The notes below the pieces were generated by a model, which had not been told where the DNA came from, ran no database searches, and worked only from the letters and a program-made list of their open reading frames with translations. Position numbers and translations under genes: made by a program. A stretch of DNA of 64,000 bases, from contig NZ_CP075184.1 of the NCBI RefSeq assembly GCF_020510705.1, positions 2,914,001 through 2,978,000 of the forward strand, read 5' to 3'. The stretch comes from Acidovorax radicis. GTDB taxonomy: Bacteria > Pseudomonadota > Gammaproteobacteria > Burkholderiales > Burkholderiaceae_C. Shown piece by piece: positions 54,460-63,670 of the stretch; position 1 is the stretch's first letter, and each line of letters begins with the position of its first letter.

Positions 54460-55645
54460 GGAAATCCTGCAAAACCTCGTGGTCAGTCTGATAGACCCCG
54501 GCCAGTCATGGCATCCTCGCAAGCCATGAAGCAAAGCAGCCTTGACCTGAACCTGAGCACCAAGAAGACCCGCAAACAGGAACTGCTGGCCCAGATGGAT
54601 CGGGTGGTTCCCTGGGCTGCATTGCTCGATGTCATTGCCCCGTATTACCCCGAGGGCAAGAACGGCCGCCCACCCTTTGCCCTGGAGACCATGCTGCGCA
54701 TCCACTGCATGCAGCAGTGGTTTACCTTGTCGGATCTGGCGATGGAGGAAGCCCTCTTTGACACCCCGATCTACCGGGATTTTGCAGGGCTTGATGCCCA
54801 TGGACGAATGCCTGACGAGAGCACCATTTTGAGGTTTCGCCACCGGCTGGAGAAGCACAAGCTGGCCGAGCAGATTCTGGCCACCGTCAACGAACTGCTG
54901 GCAGCGCAGGGCTTGCTGCTCAAGGCGGGCACTGCGGTAGACGCCACGTTGATCGCAGCGCCCAGCTCTACCAAGAACAAGGACAGAAAGCGCGATCCAG
55001 AGATGCACTCAAGCCAAAAGGGCAATGAATGGCACTTTGGCATGAAGGCCCACATTGGCGTGGACGCGGACTCAGGACTGGTGCACACCGTCATCGGAAC
55101 CTCGGGCAACGTGGCCGACGTTGTAGAAGGCAACAGCTTGCTGCACGGGCAAGAAAAAGACGGGTTTGGTGACGCGGGCTATCAAGGCGTTCACAAGCGC
55201 CCGGATGCCAGGGCGGGCGTGACGTGGCACATAGCGATGCGCCCGGGCAAGCGCAAAGAGCTGGACAAAGAGCACAACCTCGTTGACGCGCTCATAGACC
55301 AGATGGAGAAGATCAAGGCAAGCATCCGGGCCAAGGTGGAGCATCCCTTTAGGGTGATCAAGCGGCAGTTTGGATATGTGAAGGTGCGCTACCGGGGATT
55401 GAAGAAGAACACACTGCAGCTCAAGACGCTGTTTGCGCTGTCCAACCTGTGGATGGTGCGCCACCAATTGCTGGGGGCGCAGGCATGAGTGCGTCCGCAA
55501 ACAGCCGTGCAGCCGCAGCGGCTGCGCAAGCGGCCCCCACAAGGGGCACCAAACAAGACGGAACCGCAGGAAAGACGGTCTCCATTGCGCCAGCTGAAAA
55601 ACTCAGTCTCGTAGCACGCGCGAAACCGAGTTGTTCAGAACATCC
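54460..55645 (+). mobile_element. IS5-group element, type a, copy 2
   Basis: A second 1186-bp copy, in the same orientation as the first, bordered by CTAG at 54456-54459 and 55646-55649. Comparison of the encoded proteins in all frames shows one change relative to copy 1 (base 925 of the element, C versus T). Confidence 0.9.
54508..55488 (+). CDS. IS5-group DDE transposase, type a, copy 2
   Basis: A 326-residue transposase identical to that at 52127-53107 except for valine instead of alanine in the YVK[A/V]RY segment near the catalytic glutamate. The DDE residues are intact. Confidence 0.92.
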   Translation: MASSQAMKQSSLDLNLSTKKTRKQELLAQMDRVVPWAALLDVIAPYYPEGKNGRPPFALETMLRIHCMQQWFTLSDLAMEEALFDTPIYRDFAGLDAHGRMPDESTILRFRHRLEKHKLAEQILATVNELLAAQGLLLKAGTAVDATLIAAPSSTKNKDRKRDPEMHSSQKGNEWHFGMKAHIGVDADSGLVHTVIGTSGNVADVVEGNSLLHGQEKDGFGDAGYQGVHKRPDARAGVTWHIAMRPGKRKELDKEHNLVDALIDQMEKIKASIRAKVEHPFRVIKRQFGYVKVRYRGLKKNTLQLKTLFALSNLWMVRHQLLGAQA

Positions 55646-55649
55646 CTAG
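55485..55649 (+). CDS. Small alanine-rich ORF after the IS transposase, copy 2
   Basis: The same 54-codon frame as at 53104-53268, again overlapping the transposase stop and ending in the TAG of the bordering CTAG. Confidence 0.3.
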   Translation: MSASANSRAAAAAAQAAPTRGTKQDGTAGKTVSIAPAEKLSLVARAKPSCSEHP

Positions 55650-56087
55650 CGCTGTAATGAGAAAAGTCAATATATCCCAATTCTCTTTTTCCATAGGGAG
55701 AGCCGCTGCCACAGTTTGTTCCAATACAGATTCTACATTTGAGATAGGTACTGCATAGTCAAGGGGCTCCATAGCCATATATGGTGGATTTTCATCATCC
55801 AAGGGATATCTGCGTGAGAAAATAGAAACCCCTTCCACGCAGCCGTGGATAGAACGAAACAACACGCTCTGCCGGGAAAGGAGTGATAGACAGAGGCGCA
55901 CCCGATCAAACTGATTTGAAATTTTTTCTAATTCCGTCGGGGGCCCGTTTAACAACACGGTCGCAAAAGTACCTGCAACTCCACTAAAGGTATCGGCGTG
56001 ATGATCGAAAACAGAGTTCCAATAACGATAAAAGGTGATGAGCCCGATTACCGTCCCAATACTAAATATTGGATGAGCATCAGCTAG
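55646..56087 (-). pseudogene. IS-disrupted HEPN-type gene, fragment 2 (middle)
   Basis: About 146 codons of the broken gene, from CTAG 56084-56087 to CTAG 55646-55649. It contains LNGPPTELEKISNQFDRVRL and PLDYAVPISNVESVLEQ. Removing the ISb copy upstream and the three elements downstream keeps it in frame with the other fragments. It is lower in GC than neighbouring genes. Confidence 0.8.
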
Positions 56088-57274
56088 GGAAGCTCTTCAC
56101 GAATCGGTTCTGGCTATGTCACAGCGATGCCTGAACTAAAACAGCACTCGCTTTGAGTAATGAGGCGTGCGCAGCGCACCCAGCAGGCGTTTGGCGAGGG
56201 CCATTGCCCCTATATCGGAGGCTTTACGCCCCCTGCACGCGCACCTGCCCCATGCAGGCCAGCAACTTGTGCCTTGCCATCCACAGATTGCCCAGCGCAA
56301 ACAGCGTGACGATCTGCGCCGTGTTCTTCATGAGCCCCCGGTAGCGCACCTTCACGTACCCGAACTGCTGCTTGAGCACTCTGAACGGGTGCTCCACCTT
56401 GGCCCGGATGCTGGCCTTGGTGCGTTCAAGTTGGTCGATCAGCGCATCCACAGGCTTGTTTTTGTCCAAAGCCCGGCGCAACCCCGGGCGCATGGCTACA
56501 TGCCAGCGCACGTTCTTGTTGGCATCGGGCCGCTTGTCCACTCCTTGGTAGCCCGCATCGCCAAAGGCATCCGTTTCTTGCCCGTGCAGCAGGCTGTTGG
56601 CTTCTATCACGTCGTTCACATTGCCACTGGTGCCGCGCACGCTGTGCACCAGGCCTGAATCCGCATCCACGCCAATGTGAGCCTTCATGCCAAAGTACCA
56701 CTCGTTGCCCTTCTTGCTTTGATGCATCTCGGGGTCTCGTGCCTTGCCTTCATTCTTGGTGGACGTCGGCGCCGCAATCAGCGTGGCATCCACCACCGTG
56801 CCTGCTTTGAGTTGCAGCCCTTTGGCTTGCAGCAGGGCATTGACCGTAGCGAGGATCTGATCGGCCAGTTTGTGGCGCTCCAGCAGATGCCGAAAACGCA
56901 GGATGCTCGATTCACTGGGAATGTGTTCGTCCCAGTGAGACAGGCCGGCAAAGTCCCGAAAGGCTGGCACGTCGTGCAGTGCCTCTTCCATGGCTGGGTC
57001 GCTAAGCTTGAACCACTGCTGCATGAAATGGATACGCAGCAGGGTCTGCACCGCAAAGGGCTGCTGGCCCCGGCGTCCGATCTCTGGGGCGTAGGGCTCA
57101 ATGAGCGAGACCAACTCGGCCCAGGGCACCACCAACTCCATCGCATCAAGGAACTCGCGCTTGCGTGTGCGCTTGGTGGTATTGCTCAGGCCCAGGCTGC
57201 TTTGCTTCATGGCCTTATTGTCTCGGCTTCAAGCCTTCGTAAGCACATTACGCAGGGATTTGTGCAGAGAATCC
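56088..57274 (-). mobile_element. IS5-group element, type b, copy 2 (inverted)
   Basis: A 1187-bp copy of type b in inverted orientation, CTAG at 56084-56087 and 57275-57278. Its encoded transposase is identical to that of copy 1. Confidence 0.9.
56224..57210 (-). CDS. IS5-group DDE transposase, type b, copy 2
   Basis: A 328-residue transposase identical in sequence to that at 53333-54319, in the opposite orientation. The DDE residues are intact. Confidence 0.92.
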   Translation of the reverse strand: MKQSSLGLSNTTKRTRKREFLDAMELVVPWAELVSLIEPYAPEIGRRGQQPFAVQTLLRIHFMQQWFKLSDPAMEEALHDVPAFRDFAGLSHWDEHIPSESSILRFRHLLERHKLADQILATVNALLQAKGLQLKAGTVVDATLIAAPTSTKNEGKARDPEMHQSKKGNEWYFGMKAHIGVDADSGLVHSVRGTSGNVNDVIEANSLLHGQETDAFGDAGYQGVDKRPDANKNVRWHVAMRPGLRRALDKNKPVDALIDQLERTKASIRAKVEHPFRVLKQQFGYVKVRYRGLMKNTAQIVTLFALGNLWMARHKLLACMGQVRVQGA

Positions 57275-57716
57275 CTAGCTCCCCCCAGCCAAGAGGACGC
57301 ATTTTTTGCGTCAACTTTGGATTAGTCAGATGGAAAGTGACGACTTCCTCTTTTTGGATATGATCTATATTCTGCGATCGGCTGATATCCAGCCATTCAA
57401 TATGCAATAGTTCGATCACAGAACGGCCGAACTCTGTCAAATTTTCTCTTGTCTGTGTGTATCTCTGCCAATGCAGCCCTCTCATATGAACAGTAATAGG
57501 GCCAGGAGGGCCTTGCGTAGTGCCGTCAAACGTACACGCATTGGCCAGCGAGGGAGCAGGCATTGCCGAGTGGGGAATGGAAAGCTCAACAAATATTCGT
57601 TCGTGACTAGCTACAGGGAATGAAAGCCGGCAGTGCACACCTATTGTGTTGCCATGTTCATCTTTCAATTTGCCATCAAGCTCAAGTTCACGTGGGTGCA
57701 TGAAATGACCTGCCAT
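57275..57716 (-). pseudogene. IS-disrupted HEPN-type gene, fragment 1 (N-terminal)
   Basis: The first 147 codons of the broken gene, from the start at ATG 57716 (GGAGGG five bases upstream; ATG 57728 is an alternative) to the CTAG at 57275-57278. It begins MAGHFMHPRELELDGKL and includes the segment PITVHMRGLHWQRYTQ. The frame continues exactly into fragment 2 after removal of the inverted IS. I do not recognise the N-terminal domain. Confidence 0.8.
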
Positions 57717-57969
57717 CTTGCCCTCCATTGACGTTTTGTGTCTTGTCCAGTCTATCTAAGCAAACAGGCTCTGGTTCCTGATAGTTAAAGTCAGCCGCCG
57801 CTGATGATTGCGTCATCTCTCGCACAACCGTTACGAGCACCGCTTTCTATTCCGCAGACGACACAGCTGCGGTGGTGCAGCATGCGCCTCTCGACTCACC
57901 GCCATACAGGAGGTTGACTGGCGAGGCGGCGGCAGTGTTAGAGGTCAACTCGCCACCCCGGTAACCCCC

Positions 57970-59328
57970 TCAAAGCACGAGCCGCCCGATACGCTCAGCA
58001 GCCACCGTCACATGTCGCACCAACTCAGCCTTGCATGCCTCGAAACCTGAGCTGAACTCATCCTCGCCCTCCACCCGACGAACAAACACCTGCGCCATCG
58101 CAAGCGCCTCCTTCCAAGCCGCTGCACTGACCTGTTCCCCCACCGTCAGTTCTAGCGCCCGATCCGGCAAGCCTCCCCCCGCCGTGGGTGCAAACGCCAT
58201 GGGCGTCATGTCATACGCAGGCGCCAGCTCGTAGGGCCTGCGCCCCTCTGACAAGCACGACAGATTGCCGCTGTGCATGTCGGTGTTGCCGATCAGGGTG
58301 CCAAACGCCCACAGCAGGCAGGCCGTGTCAAAGGCCTGGGGGGTGATAACGCCCTCCTTCCACAACGCCTTGGCAATCACCGGCCAGTTGCCACCGCTGC
58401 CCACAAACTCGGCATCCAGCGCGGCGAAGGAATGCAGCGCCCTGCGACCGCGCGCGCCTAGCCGGTCAAACCGCTGCACCTCCAAAAACCGTTGGGTGCC
58501 GTGCGTCCAGGTCATTGACCGCGCGGCAGGCACGCCATGGCCTTGCAGCACCTGCAGGGCGATGTGTTCGGCCAGCAGCAGGTCGCGCCAGCGGGCGCTC
58601 ACGGGGGTGTCGAGTTCTGCGGTGAACTTGACCATCACATGTGCGGCGGTGCCATCGGCTTGCTCTGCGTAGGCGGTGAACTTGGGCTGCTCTCCGGCGG
58701 CTGACGAGCCCGCCACTTCGCCGCGCGCCGCCAGGTCGGCCAGTTGGGCGTAGCTGTGCAGCTTTTGCGCGGCTGCAATCGGCACGGGGTCGGGCGCGTT
58801 GACGAACTGGTCGCGCGCGGTGGGGCCGATGAGCAGGTTGCCGGGCATGTCGTCGCCCTGGTCCAGGATGGCGCGCAGCGCGTGGGTGTCGCTCCAGTCG
58901 CCCAGCCGCTCGGGCAGGCCCAGGCGCTGGCCGTGCCGCTGGCAGTAGGCGCGCCCCAGGTAGCCCTGTGGGCGCATGTCAAAAATCCACCACGGCAGGC
59001 CGTCGCTGTGCAGCCGGGCCCCGCCCGCTTCGACCATCACAAAGCCCTGCGGGCACACCGGGACCAGGGCGCCCAGGGTTTCGAGCGCGCCCTGGGGGGT
59101 GACGCGGTACACGGTGGCCTCCAGATCGGTGCGCAGGGGATCGCGGAGCGTGTATTGAATAGATCTGGCGGCGCCAAAAGGCACCACATCGTCTCCCAGC
59201 GCGCCGAGTGCTCTGGAGACGGTGGGCTGGCTGACCTGGAGCGCCTGGGCCAGCGCCTGCGCCTTGGCGGGGCCGGGGCGCAGCAGGGGCCGGATGGCGC
59301 TGGCGTAGGTCTGGGCGGCTGAGGGCAT
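57970..59328 (-). CDS. yjjJ: HipA-family kinase, YjjJ type
   Basis: A 452-residue HipA-like Ser/Thr kinase of the YjjJ type, with an N-terminal winged-helix (AQALQVSQPTVSRALGAL at about 25-42) fused to the kinase. The phosphate-binding region is SSAAGEQPKFTAYAE, the catalytic region GTLIGNTDMHSGNLSCL, and the metal-binding YDMTPM. No separate HipB antitoxin is encoded nearby; the fused HTH may supply that role. YjjJ in E. coli is a HipA-family toxin. The last gene on the IS-island side. Confidence 0.83.
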   Translation of the reverse strand: MPSAAQTYASAIRPLLRPGPAKAQALAQALQVSQPTVSRALGALGDDVVPFGAARSIQYTLRDPLRTDLEATVYRVTPQGALETLGALVPVCPQGFVMVEAGGARLHSDGLPWWIFDMRPQGYLGRAYCQRHGQRLGLPERLGDWSDTHALRAILDQGDDMPGNLLIGPTARDQFVNAPDPVPIAAAQKLHSYAQLADLAARGEVAGSSAAGEQPKFTAYAEQADGTAAHVMVKFTAELDTPVSARWRDLLLAEHIALQVLQGHGVPAARSMTWTHGTQRFLEVQRFDRLGARGRRALHSFAALDAEFVGSGGNWPVIAKALWKEGVITPQAFDTACLLWAFGTLIGNTDMHSGNLSCLSEGRRPYELAPAYDMTPMAFAPTAGGGLPDRALELTVGEQVSAAAWKEALAMAQVFVRRVEGEDEFSSGFEACKAELVRHVTVAAERIGRLVL

Positions 59329-59440
59329 GCGCTAAGGATACGCCGATTGCATTGAAACTTGAATAGATAAAAGAATGGATAAATGGCGTTGATCTGTACA
59401 CAAGCACTCACATGGGAGCGGGCCAGATTGGAACTACCAG

Positions 59441-59505
59441 TTTTACTATCAATTCAATAGCTGCTAGCGCTTATGGATAAAGCGCCAGAGGCCAATTTCA
59501 CTAAA
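59441..59505. repeat. Dispersed palindromic repeat, copy 12
   Basis: A full copy with TTTTACTATCAATTCAATAG, CTGCTAGCGCTTATGGAT and AAGCGCCAGAGGCCAA parts. It lies between yjjJ and xylA. Confidence 0.85.
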
Positions 59506-59625
59506 ATTCTGTCTTCACACCATCGACAGAAAGCGCAGCTACCGGTTCCGCCAAACGATGCACGGGGCCGGGCGGCAACGACCAGCGCGGCGAGAACCTC
59601 TGCCGCGCCATAAAGCCGCATCAAA

Positions 59626-60942
59626 TCAATAGACGTAACTGTTCAACAGGCTTTCCAGCCGCTCCTGGCGGCCCGAGGCGGGCTGGGAGTCGGTGTTGTG
59701 GGCCAACACATGGGCGGCCACCGCATCGAGTGTCATCTTTCCGTCCATCAGGTCCTGCCCGAAGGCGCTGGTCCAACCGGCATACCGCGCGGCTTTCAAG
59801 TGCTCCAGCTCGTCGTTCAGGATCATCTTCTCAGCAATCAGCAGCGCACGCGCGCAGACATCCATGCCGCCGATGTGCCCGTGGAACAGGTCTTCAGGGT
59901 CAATGGACTGGCGGCGGACCTTCGAATCAAAGTTCAGCCCGCCCGAGGCAAGGCCGCCACCTTTGAGGATCAGGTACATCGCCAGCGCGGTCTCGGGGAT
60001 GTTGTTGGGGAACTGGTCGGTGTCCCAGCCGCATTGCATGTCGCCCCGGTTCATGTCGATCGAGCCAAAAATGCCCAGATCAATGGCGGTGGCGATTTCG
60101 TGTTCAAAGCTGTGGCCCGACAGCGTGGCATGGTTGGCTTCGATGTTGACCTTGACTTCTTTCTCCAGCCCATAGCGGCACAGAAAGCCGTACACCGTGG
60201 CGGTGTCAAAGTCGTACTGGTGTTTGGATGGCTCGCGCGGCTTGGGTTCGAGCAAGATGGTGCCCTTGAAGCCGATCTTGTGCTTGTATTCCACCACCAT
60301 GTTGAGAAAGCGGCCCATCTGGTCCAGCTCTTGGCCTATGCGTGTGTTGAGCAGGGTTTCATAACCTTCGCGCCCGCCCCACAACACATAGTTTTCGCCA
60401 CCGAGCTTGAGCGTGGCGTCCATCGCCTCTTTCACCTGCAAGGCGCTGAGCGCGAAGATGTCAGGATTGGGATTGGTGGATGCGCCCGCCATGAAGCGGC
60501 GATGGCTGAACAGGTTGGCCGTGCCCCACAACAGCTTCATGCCGGTGGCCTCTTGCTTGGCACCCAACACATCCACCATCTCGTGCAGATGGTTCACGCT
60601 GTCGCGCGGGGTGGCGCCTTCGGGGGCGACATCGCGGTCATGAAAGCAGTAGTAAGGCGCGCCCAGTTTGGCAAAAAACTCAAAGGCTGCGTCGGCCTTG
60701 GCTTTGGCTGCGGCCATGGGGTCGGCCATGCTGTGCCAGGGGCGCTGAAACGTGTCGCCCCCGAAAGCATCCAGGCCGTTCCAGCAGAAGCTGTGCCAGT
60801 AGCAGGACGCAAAGCGCAGGTGCTCCGCCATGGGCTTGCCAAGGACCGTGCGGTTCTTGTCATACCACTTGAAGGCAAGTGGGTGGTCTGTGTTGGGCCC
60901 TTGGTAGGCGATGGGCGCGATATCGGCAAAGTAAGTGGTCAT
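59626..60942 (-). CDS. xylA: Xylose isomerase
   Basis: A 438-residue xylose isomerase of the long type (class II), converting D-xylose to D-xylulose. Active-site segments are [12 protein letters not shown] (catalytic histidine and aspartate), [13 protein letters not shown], and [17 protein letters not shown] with metal-binding glutamate. The C-terminal [10 protein letters not shown] is also typical. It follows xylB after 59 bp and is probably the last gene of the xylose operon. The length matches E. coli XylA (440). Confidence 0.94.
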   Translation of the reverse strand: MTTYFADIAPIAYQGPNTDHPLAFKWYDKNRTVLGKPMAEHLRFASCYWHSFCWNGLDAFGGDTFQRPWHSMADPMAAAKAKADAAFEFFAKLGAPYYCFHDRDVAPEGATPRDSVNHLHEMVDVLGAKQEATGMKLLWGTANLFSHRRFMAGASTNPNPDIFALSALQVKEAMDATLKLGGENYVLWGGREGYETLLNTRIGQELDQMGRFLNMVVEYKHKIGFKGTILLEPKPREPSKHQYDFDTATVYGFLCRYGLEKEVKVNIEANHATLSGHSFEHEIATAIDLGIFGSIDMNRGDMQCGWDTDQFPNNIPETALAMYLILKGGGLASGGLNFDSKVRRQSIDPEDLFHGHIGGMDVCARALLIAEKMILNDELEHLKAARYAGWTSAFGQDLMDGKMTLDAVAAHVLAHNTDSQPASGRQERLESLLNSYVY

Positions 60943-61001
60943 GGGTTCCTTGTCAGAAGCGGTGAGAGATCCATCGAAGCCATAGAGTCAAGTCAAGCGG
61001 G

Positions 61002-62465
61002 TCACGCCGAGAAGGCAGAACACGCGGGGTAAAGCGCCCGAAACTGGGTGTAGCGGCGGGCCAGCATGTCTTGCTCCAGCGCAGCGGGCCGGTAAGTGGA
61101 TTCCACGTCTGGACGACGGCATACCGTGGACAGTGGTGCCCCTGTGGCCAGCCACGCCAGGCGCGCGGCCCCCAGGGCCCCACCCACCGCAGAGCTGCCG
61201 TGGGTGACCACCTCAACGTTCAGGGCCGACGCCAGTTGCTGCGCCCACAGCGCACTGCGGCTGCCGCCGCCCACCAGGGACAGTTGCTGCACCGTGCTGC
61301 CTGCGGCGTTGAGCGCGGCCAGGCCATCTTTCAAGCCGAAGGTCACGCCCTCCATGACCGAATAGCCCAGGCGCGCCGCGTCGGTGTCAAAACCCAGGCC
61401 ATGAAAGCTGCCGCGCACCTTGGCATCGTTGTGCGGGGTGCGCTCGCCGCCCAGATACGGCAGAAAAAGGGGCGCTGCGGCGCGCTGCGCCAGCGTGAGT
61501 GTTTCTGCTTGCGCAACCAACACGCCTTCGGAAGACTGCCCCAGCAGGCCGGTGACCCACTGCAGCGCGCTGGCGGCGGACAACATCACACTCATCTGGT
61601 GCCAACGGTGTGGCAGTGCGTGGCAAAAGGCATGGGTGGCGCTGGCGGCGTTGGGTTGATAGCTGGGCGTGACCACAAACAGCACGCCGCTGGTACCCAG
61701 TGACAAAAACCCCTGCCCCGCCTCGACGGCCCCCATGCCCACGGCGCTGGCCGCGTTGTCGCCTGCGCCGCCAGCCACCACGATGCCAGGGGTGAGATCC
61801 AGGACATGTGCCACCTCGGCCCGCAGCTGCCCACCGGCTTCGCTGCCCTCCACCAGGCGCGGCATCTGGGCGCTGGTGAGCCCCGAGAGGGCCAGCAGCT
61901 TGTCCGACCAGGCGCGCCGGTGCACGTCCAGCCAGAGGGTGCCGCTGGCATCGGACAAATCACTCACGTAGTCGCCTGTGAGCATCAGGCGCACATAGTC
62001 TTTGGGCAGCAGCACCTTTGCCACGCGCTGGAACACCCCCGGCTCATGGCGGGCGACCCAGCGCAGCTTAGGCGCGGTAAAGCCGGGCATCGCCAAACTG
62101 CCGGCCAAGGTGGGCAGCTCGGGGCACTCGGCCATCATCTCGGTGCACTCCAACGCGCTTCGCGTGTCGTTCCACAAAATGGCGGGGCGAAGCACCTGGT
62201 CGTGCGCATCGAGCAGCACGGCGCCATGCATTTGCCCAGACAGCCCAATGCCCTGCACCTGCGCGAACGCTGCAGGGAAGTCCTGGCGCAGCTGGGCCAG
62301 GGCCTGCTGGGTGGCGTGCCACCAGTCCGCCGGTGCCTGCTCGCTGTGGCCAGGGTGGGGACGAGACACCTGGAGCGCCGCGCCCGCCGAGCCAATCACC
62401 TGGTGGCGGTTGTCGAGCAGCAGTGCCTTGACTTCCGAGGTGCCAATATCAACGCCTAAATACAT
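61002..62465 (-). CDS. xylB: Xylulokinase
   Basis: A 487-residue FGGY-family kinase that phosphorylates D-xylulose. The N-terminal YLGVDIGTSEVKALLLD phosphate-binding motif, GLSGQMHGAVLLD, AILWNDTRS, and the C-terminal LVGGGSRSALWAQQLASAL are all present. It is preceded by the ROK repressor gene after 31 bp and followed by xylA. Length fits XylB (484). Confidence 0.93.
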   Translation of the reverse strand: MYLGVDIGTSEVKALLLDNRHQVIGSAGAALQVSRPHPGHSEQAPADWWHATQQALAQLRQDFPAAFAQVQGIGLSGQMHGAVLLDAHDQVLRPAILWNDTRSALECTEMMAECPELPTLAGSLAMPGFTAPKLRWVARHEPGVFQRVAKVLLPKDYVRLMLTGDYVSDLSDASGTLWLDVHRRAWSDKLLALSGLTSAQMPRLVEGSEAGGQLRAEVAHVLDLTPGIVVAGGAGDNAASAVGMGAVEAGQGFLSLGTSGVLFVVTPSYQPNAASATHAFCHALPHRWHQMSVMLSAASALQWVTGLLGQSSEGVLVAQAETLTLAQRAAAPLFLPYLGGERTPHNDAKVRGSFHGLGFDTDAARLGYSVMEGVTFGLKDGLAALNAAGSTVQQLSLVGGGSRSALWAQQLASALNVEVVTHGSSAVGGALGAARLAWLATGAPLSTVCRRPDVESTYRPAALEQDMLARRYTQFRALYPACSAFSA

Positions 62466-62496
62466 GAGAGATCCAAAGTTGGGAGTGGGCTAGCAG

Positions 62497-63651
62497 TCAT
62501 AGGTCGTCGGTCGCGCCCTGGGGAGACATCACCGGCGATGGCGAGCGGTTGTGCATGGGACGCAGCTCGTGGTGCAGCACCAGGGCAGCCGCGCCCACGG
62601 CAGAGGCGAGCAAACCGAAACGGGCCGCACGCAAAGTCGGTGCGGCCATGCCCGCACTGTTGGCGTAGGCCTGCAGGCTGCTTTGAGCAACCTCGACGAT
62701 CGCGGGGTAACGCACACACGAAGGCCCACCCACCACCAGAACGTTGGGGTTGAACGTGGTCCACAGGTTTTGCAGCACCACGCCCAGGTAACGCCCGCCG
62801 TGCGCGGGCTCTGGCAAACGGGCCAGGGCCCGCGCGCCAAAAAAGGTTTCGGCGCATCCGTGTCGCCCGCAGGAGCAGAGCGCGCCATCGACCTGCAAAA
62901 TGCTGTGCCCTATTTCGCCAGCCATGCCCTGTGCGCCGGTGAACAGGCGGTCGTTCAACACAATGCCTGCACCCACACCAGCACCACAGCTGACGAAGAT
63001 GAGGGAGTCTTTGGCGTCGCCGGGAGAAAACTCATACTCGCTCAGGGCGGCGGTGTCCGCTTCGTTTTGCACATGCACCGGCACATCGGGCGCACCCGCA
63101 TCGCTGAGGGCCTGGGTGATCAAGGGAACAAAGTTCACGTTGCGCCAGCCCAGGTTGGGGGCAAAACGCACCACGCCGGTTGCGTCATCAAAGGCGCCCG
63201 GCAGGCCTATTCCGATGCCGGTCAGCCGCAGCTCGCGTTTGATGAACTGCATGCATGCCAGCGATACGAGTTGTGCGGCTTGTTTGCACACACGCTCGGG
63301 CGCGGTGTCGGCCAGAGGCTCTTCGACCGACCACAACACCTCGCCAGTCAGCGAGATGCCAACCACGCGCAGGGCTTCCACCGCCACCTCCACACCAATC
63401 AGCCCCCGGGTGGTGCCGTCGATGTGCAGCGGGGTGGACGGCCGGCCCTGGCCACTGGCGGGCGTCACGCCCGTCTCTGACAGCCAGCCTTCGTCTATCA
63501 GCTCGCGCACCAACAAACTCACGGTGGATTTCGTCAACCCACTGGCCTGCGCCAACTGGGCGCGCGACAAGCCACTGTGGGCGCGAACCAGGCGCAGCAA
63601 CACGCTGCGGTTGATGCGTTTGACAAGTTGTTGGTCGCCGGTGGTTTTCAT
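62497..63651 (-). CDS. ROK-family transcriptional repressor (XylR type)
   Basis: A 384-residue ROK regulator with an N-terminal winged helix (SRAQLAQASGLTKSTVSLLV) and a sugar-kinase-like domain. The zinc motif is ALCSCGRHGCAETF, with the histidine of GEIGHSIL. A repressor of xylose genes induced by xylose is the likely role, as in the XylR of Gram-positives and related beta-proteobacterial loci. It lies 19 bp from the ABC ATPase gene and just before xylB. Whether it also controls the transport genes beyond the window is inferred. Confidence 0.85.
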   Translation of the reverse strand: MKTTGDQQLVKRINRSVLLRLVRAHSGLSRAQLAQASGLTKSTVSLLVRELIDEGWLSETGVTPASGQGRPSTPLHIDGTTRGLIGVEVAVEALRVVGISLTGEVLWSVEEPLADTAPERVCKQAAQLVSLACMQFIKRELRLTGIGIGLPGAFDDATGVVRFAPNLGWRNVNFVPLITQALSDAGAPDVPVHVQNEADTAALSEYEFSPGDAKDSLIFVSCGAGVGAGIVLNDRLFTGAQGMAGEIGHSILQVDGALCSCGRHGCAETFFGARALARLPEPAHGGRYLGVVLQNLWTTFNPNVLVVGGPSCVRYPAIVEVAQSSLQAYANSAGMAAPTLRAARFGLLASAVGAAALVLHHELRPMHNRSPSPVMSPQGATDDL

Positions 63652-63670
63652 GGTCAGGGTGCGTAAACGC

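Noticed and set aside
57808..58050. 80-codon frame in the gap before yjjJ
   Set aside because: No ribosome site, no recognisable domain, overlaps the yjjJ 3' end; more likely chance.
3174..59505. The dispersed palindromes as CRISPR repeats or terminators
   Set aside because: They are scattered singly, not in regularly spaced arrays, and lack a T-run after the stem.
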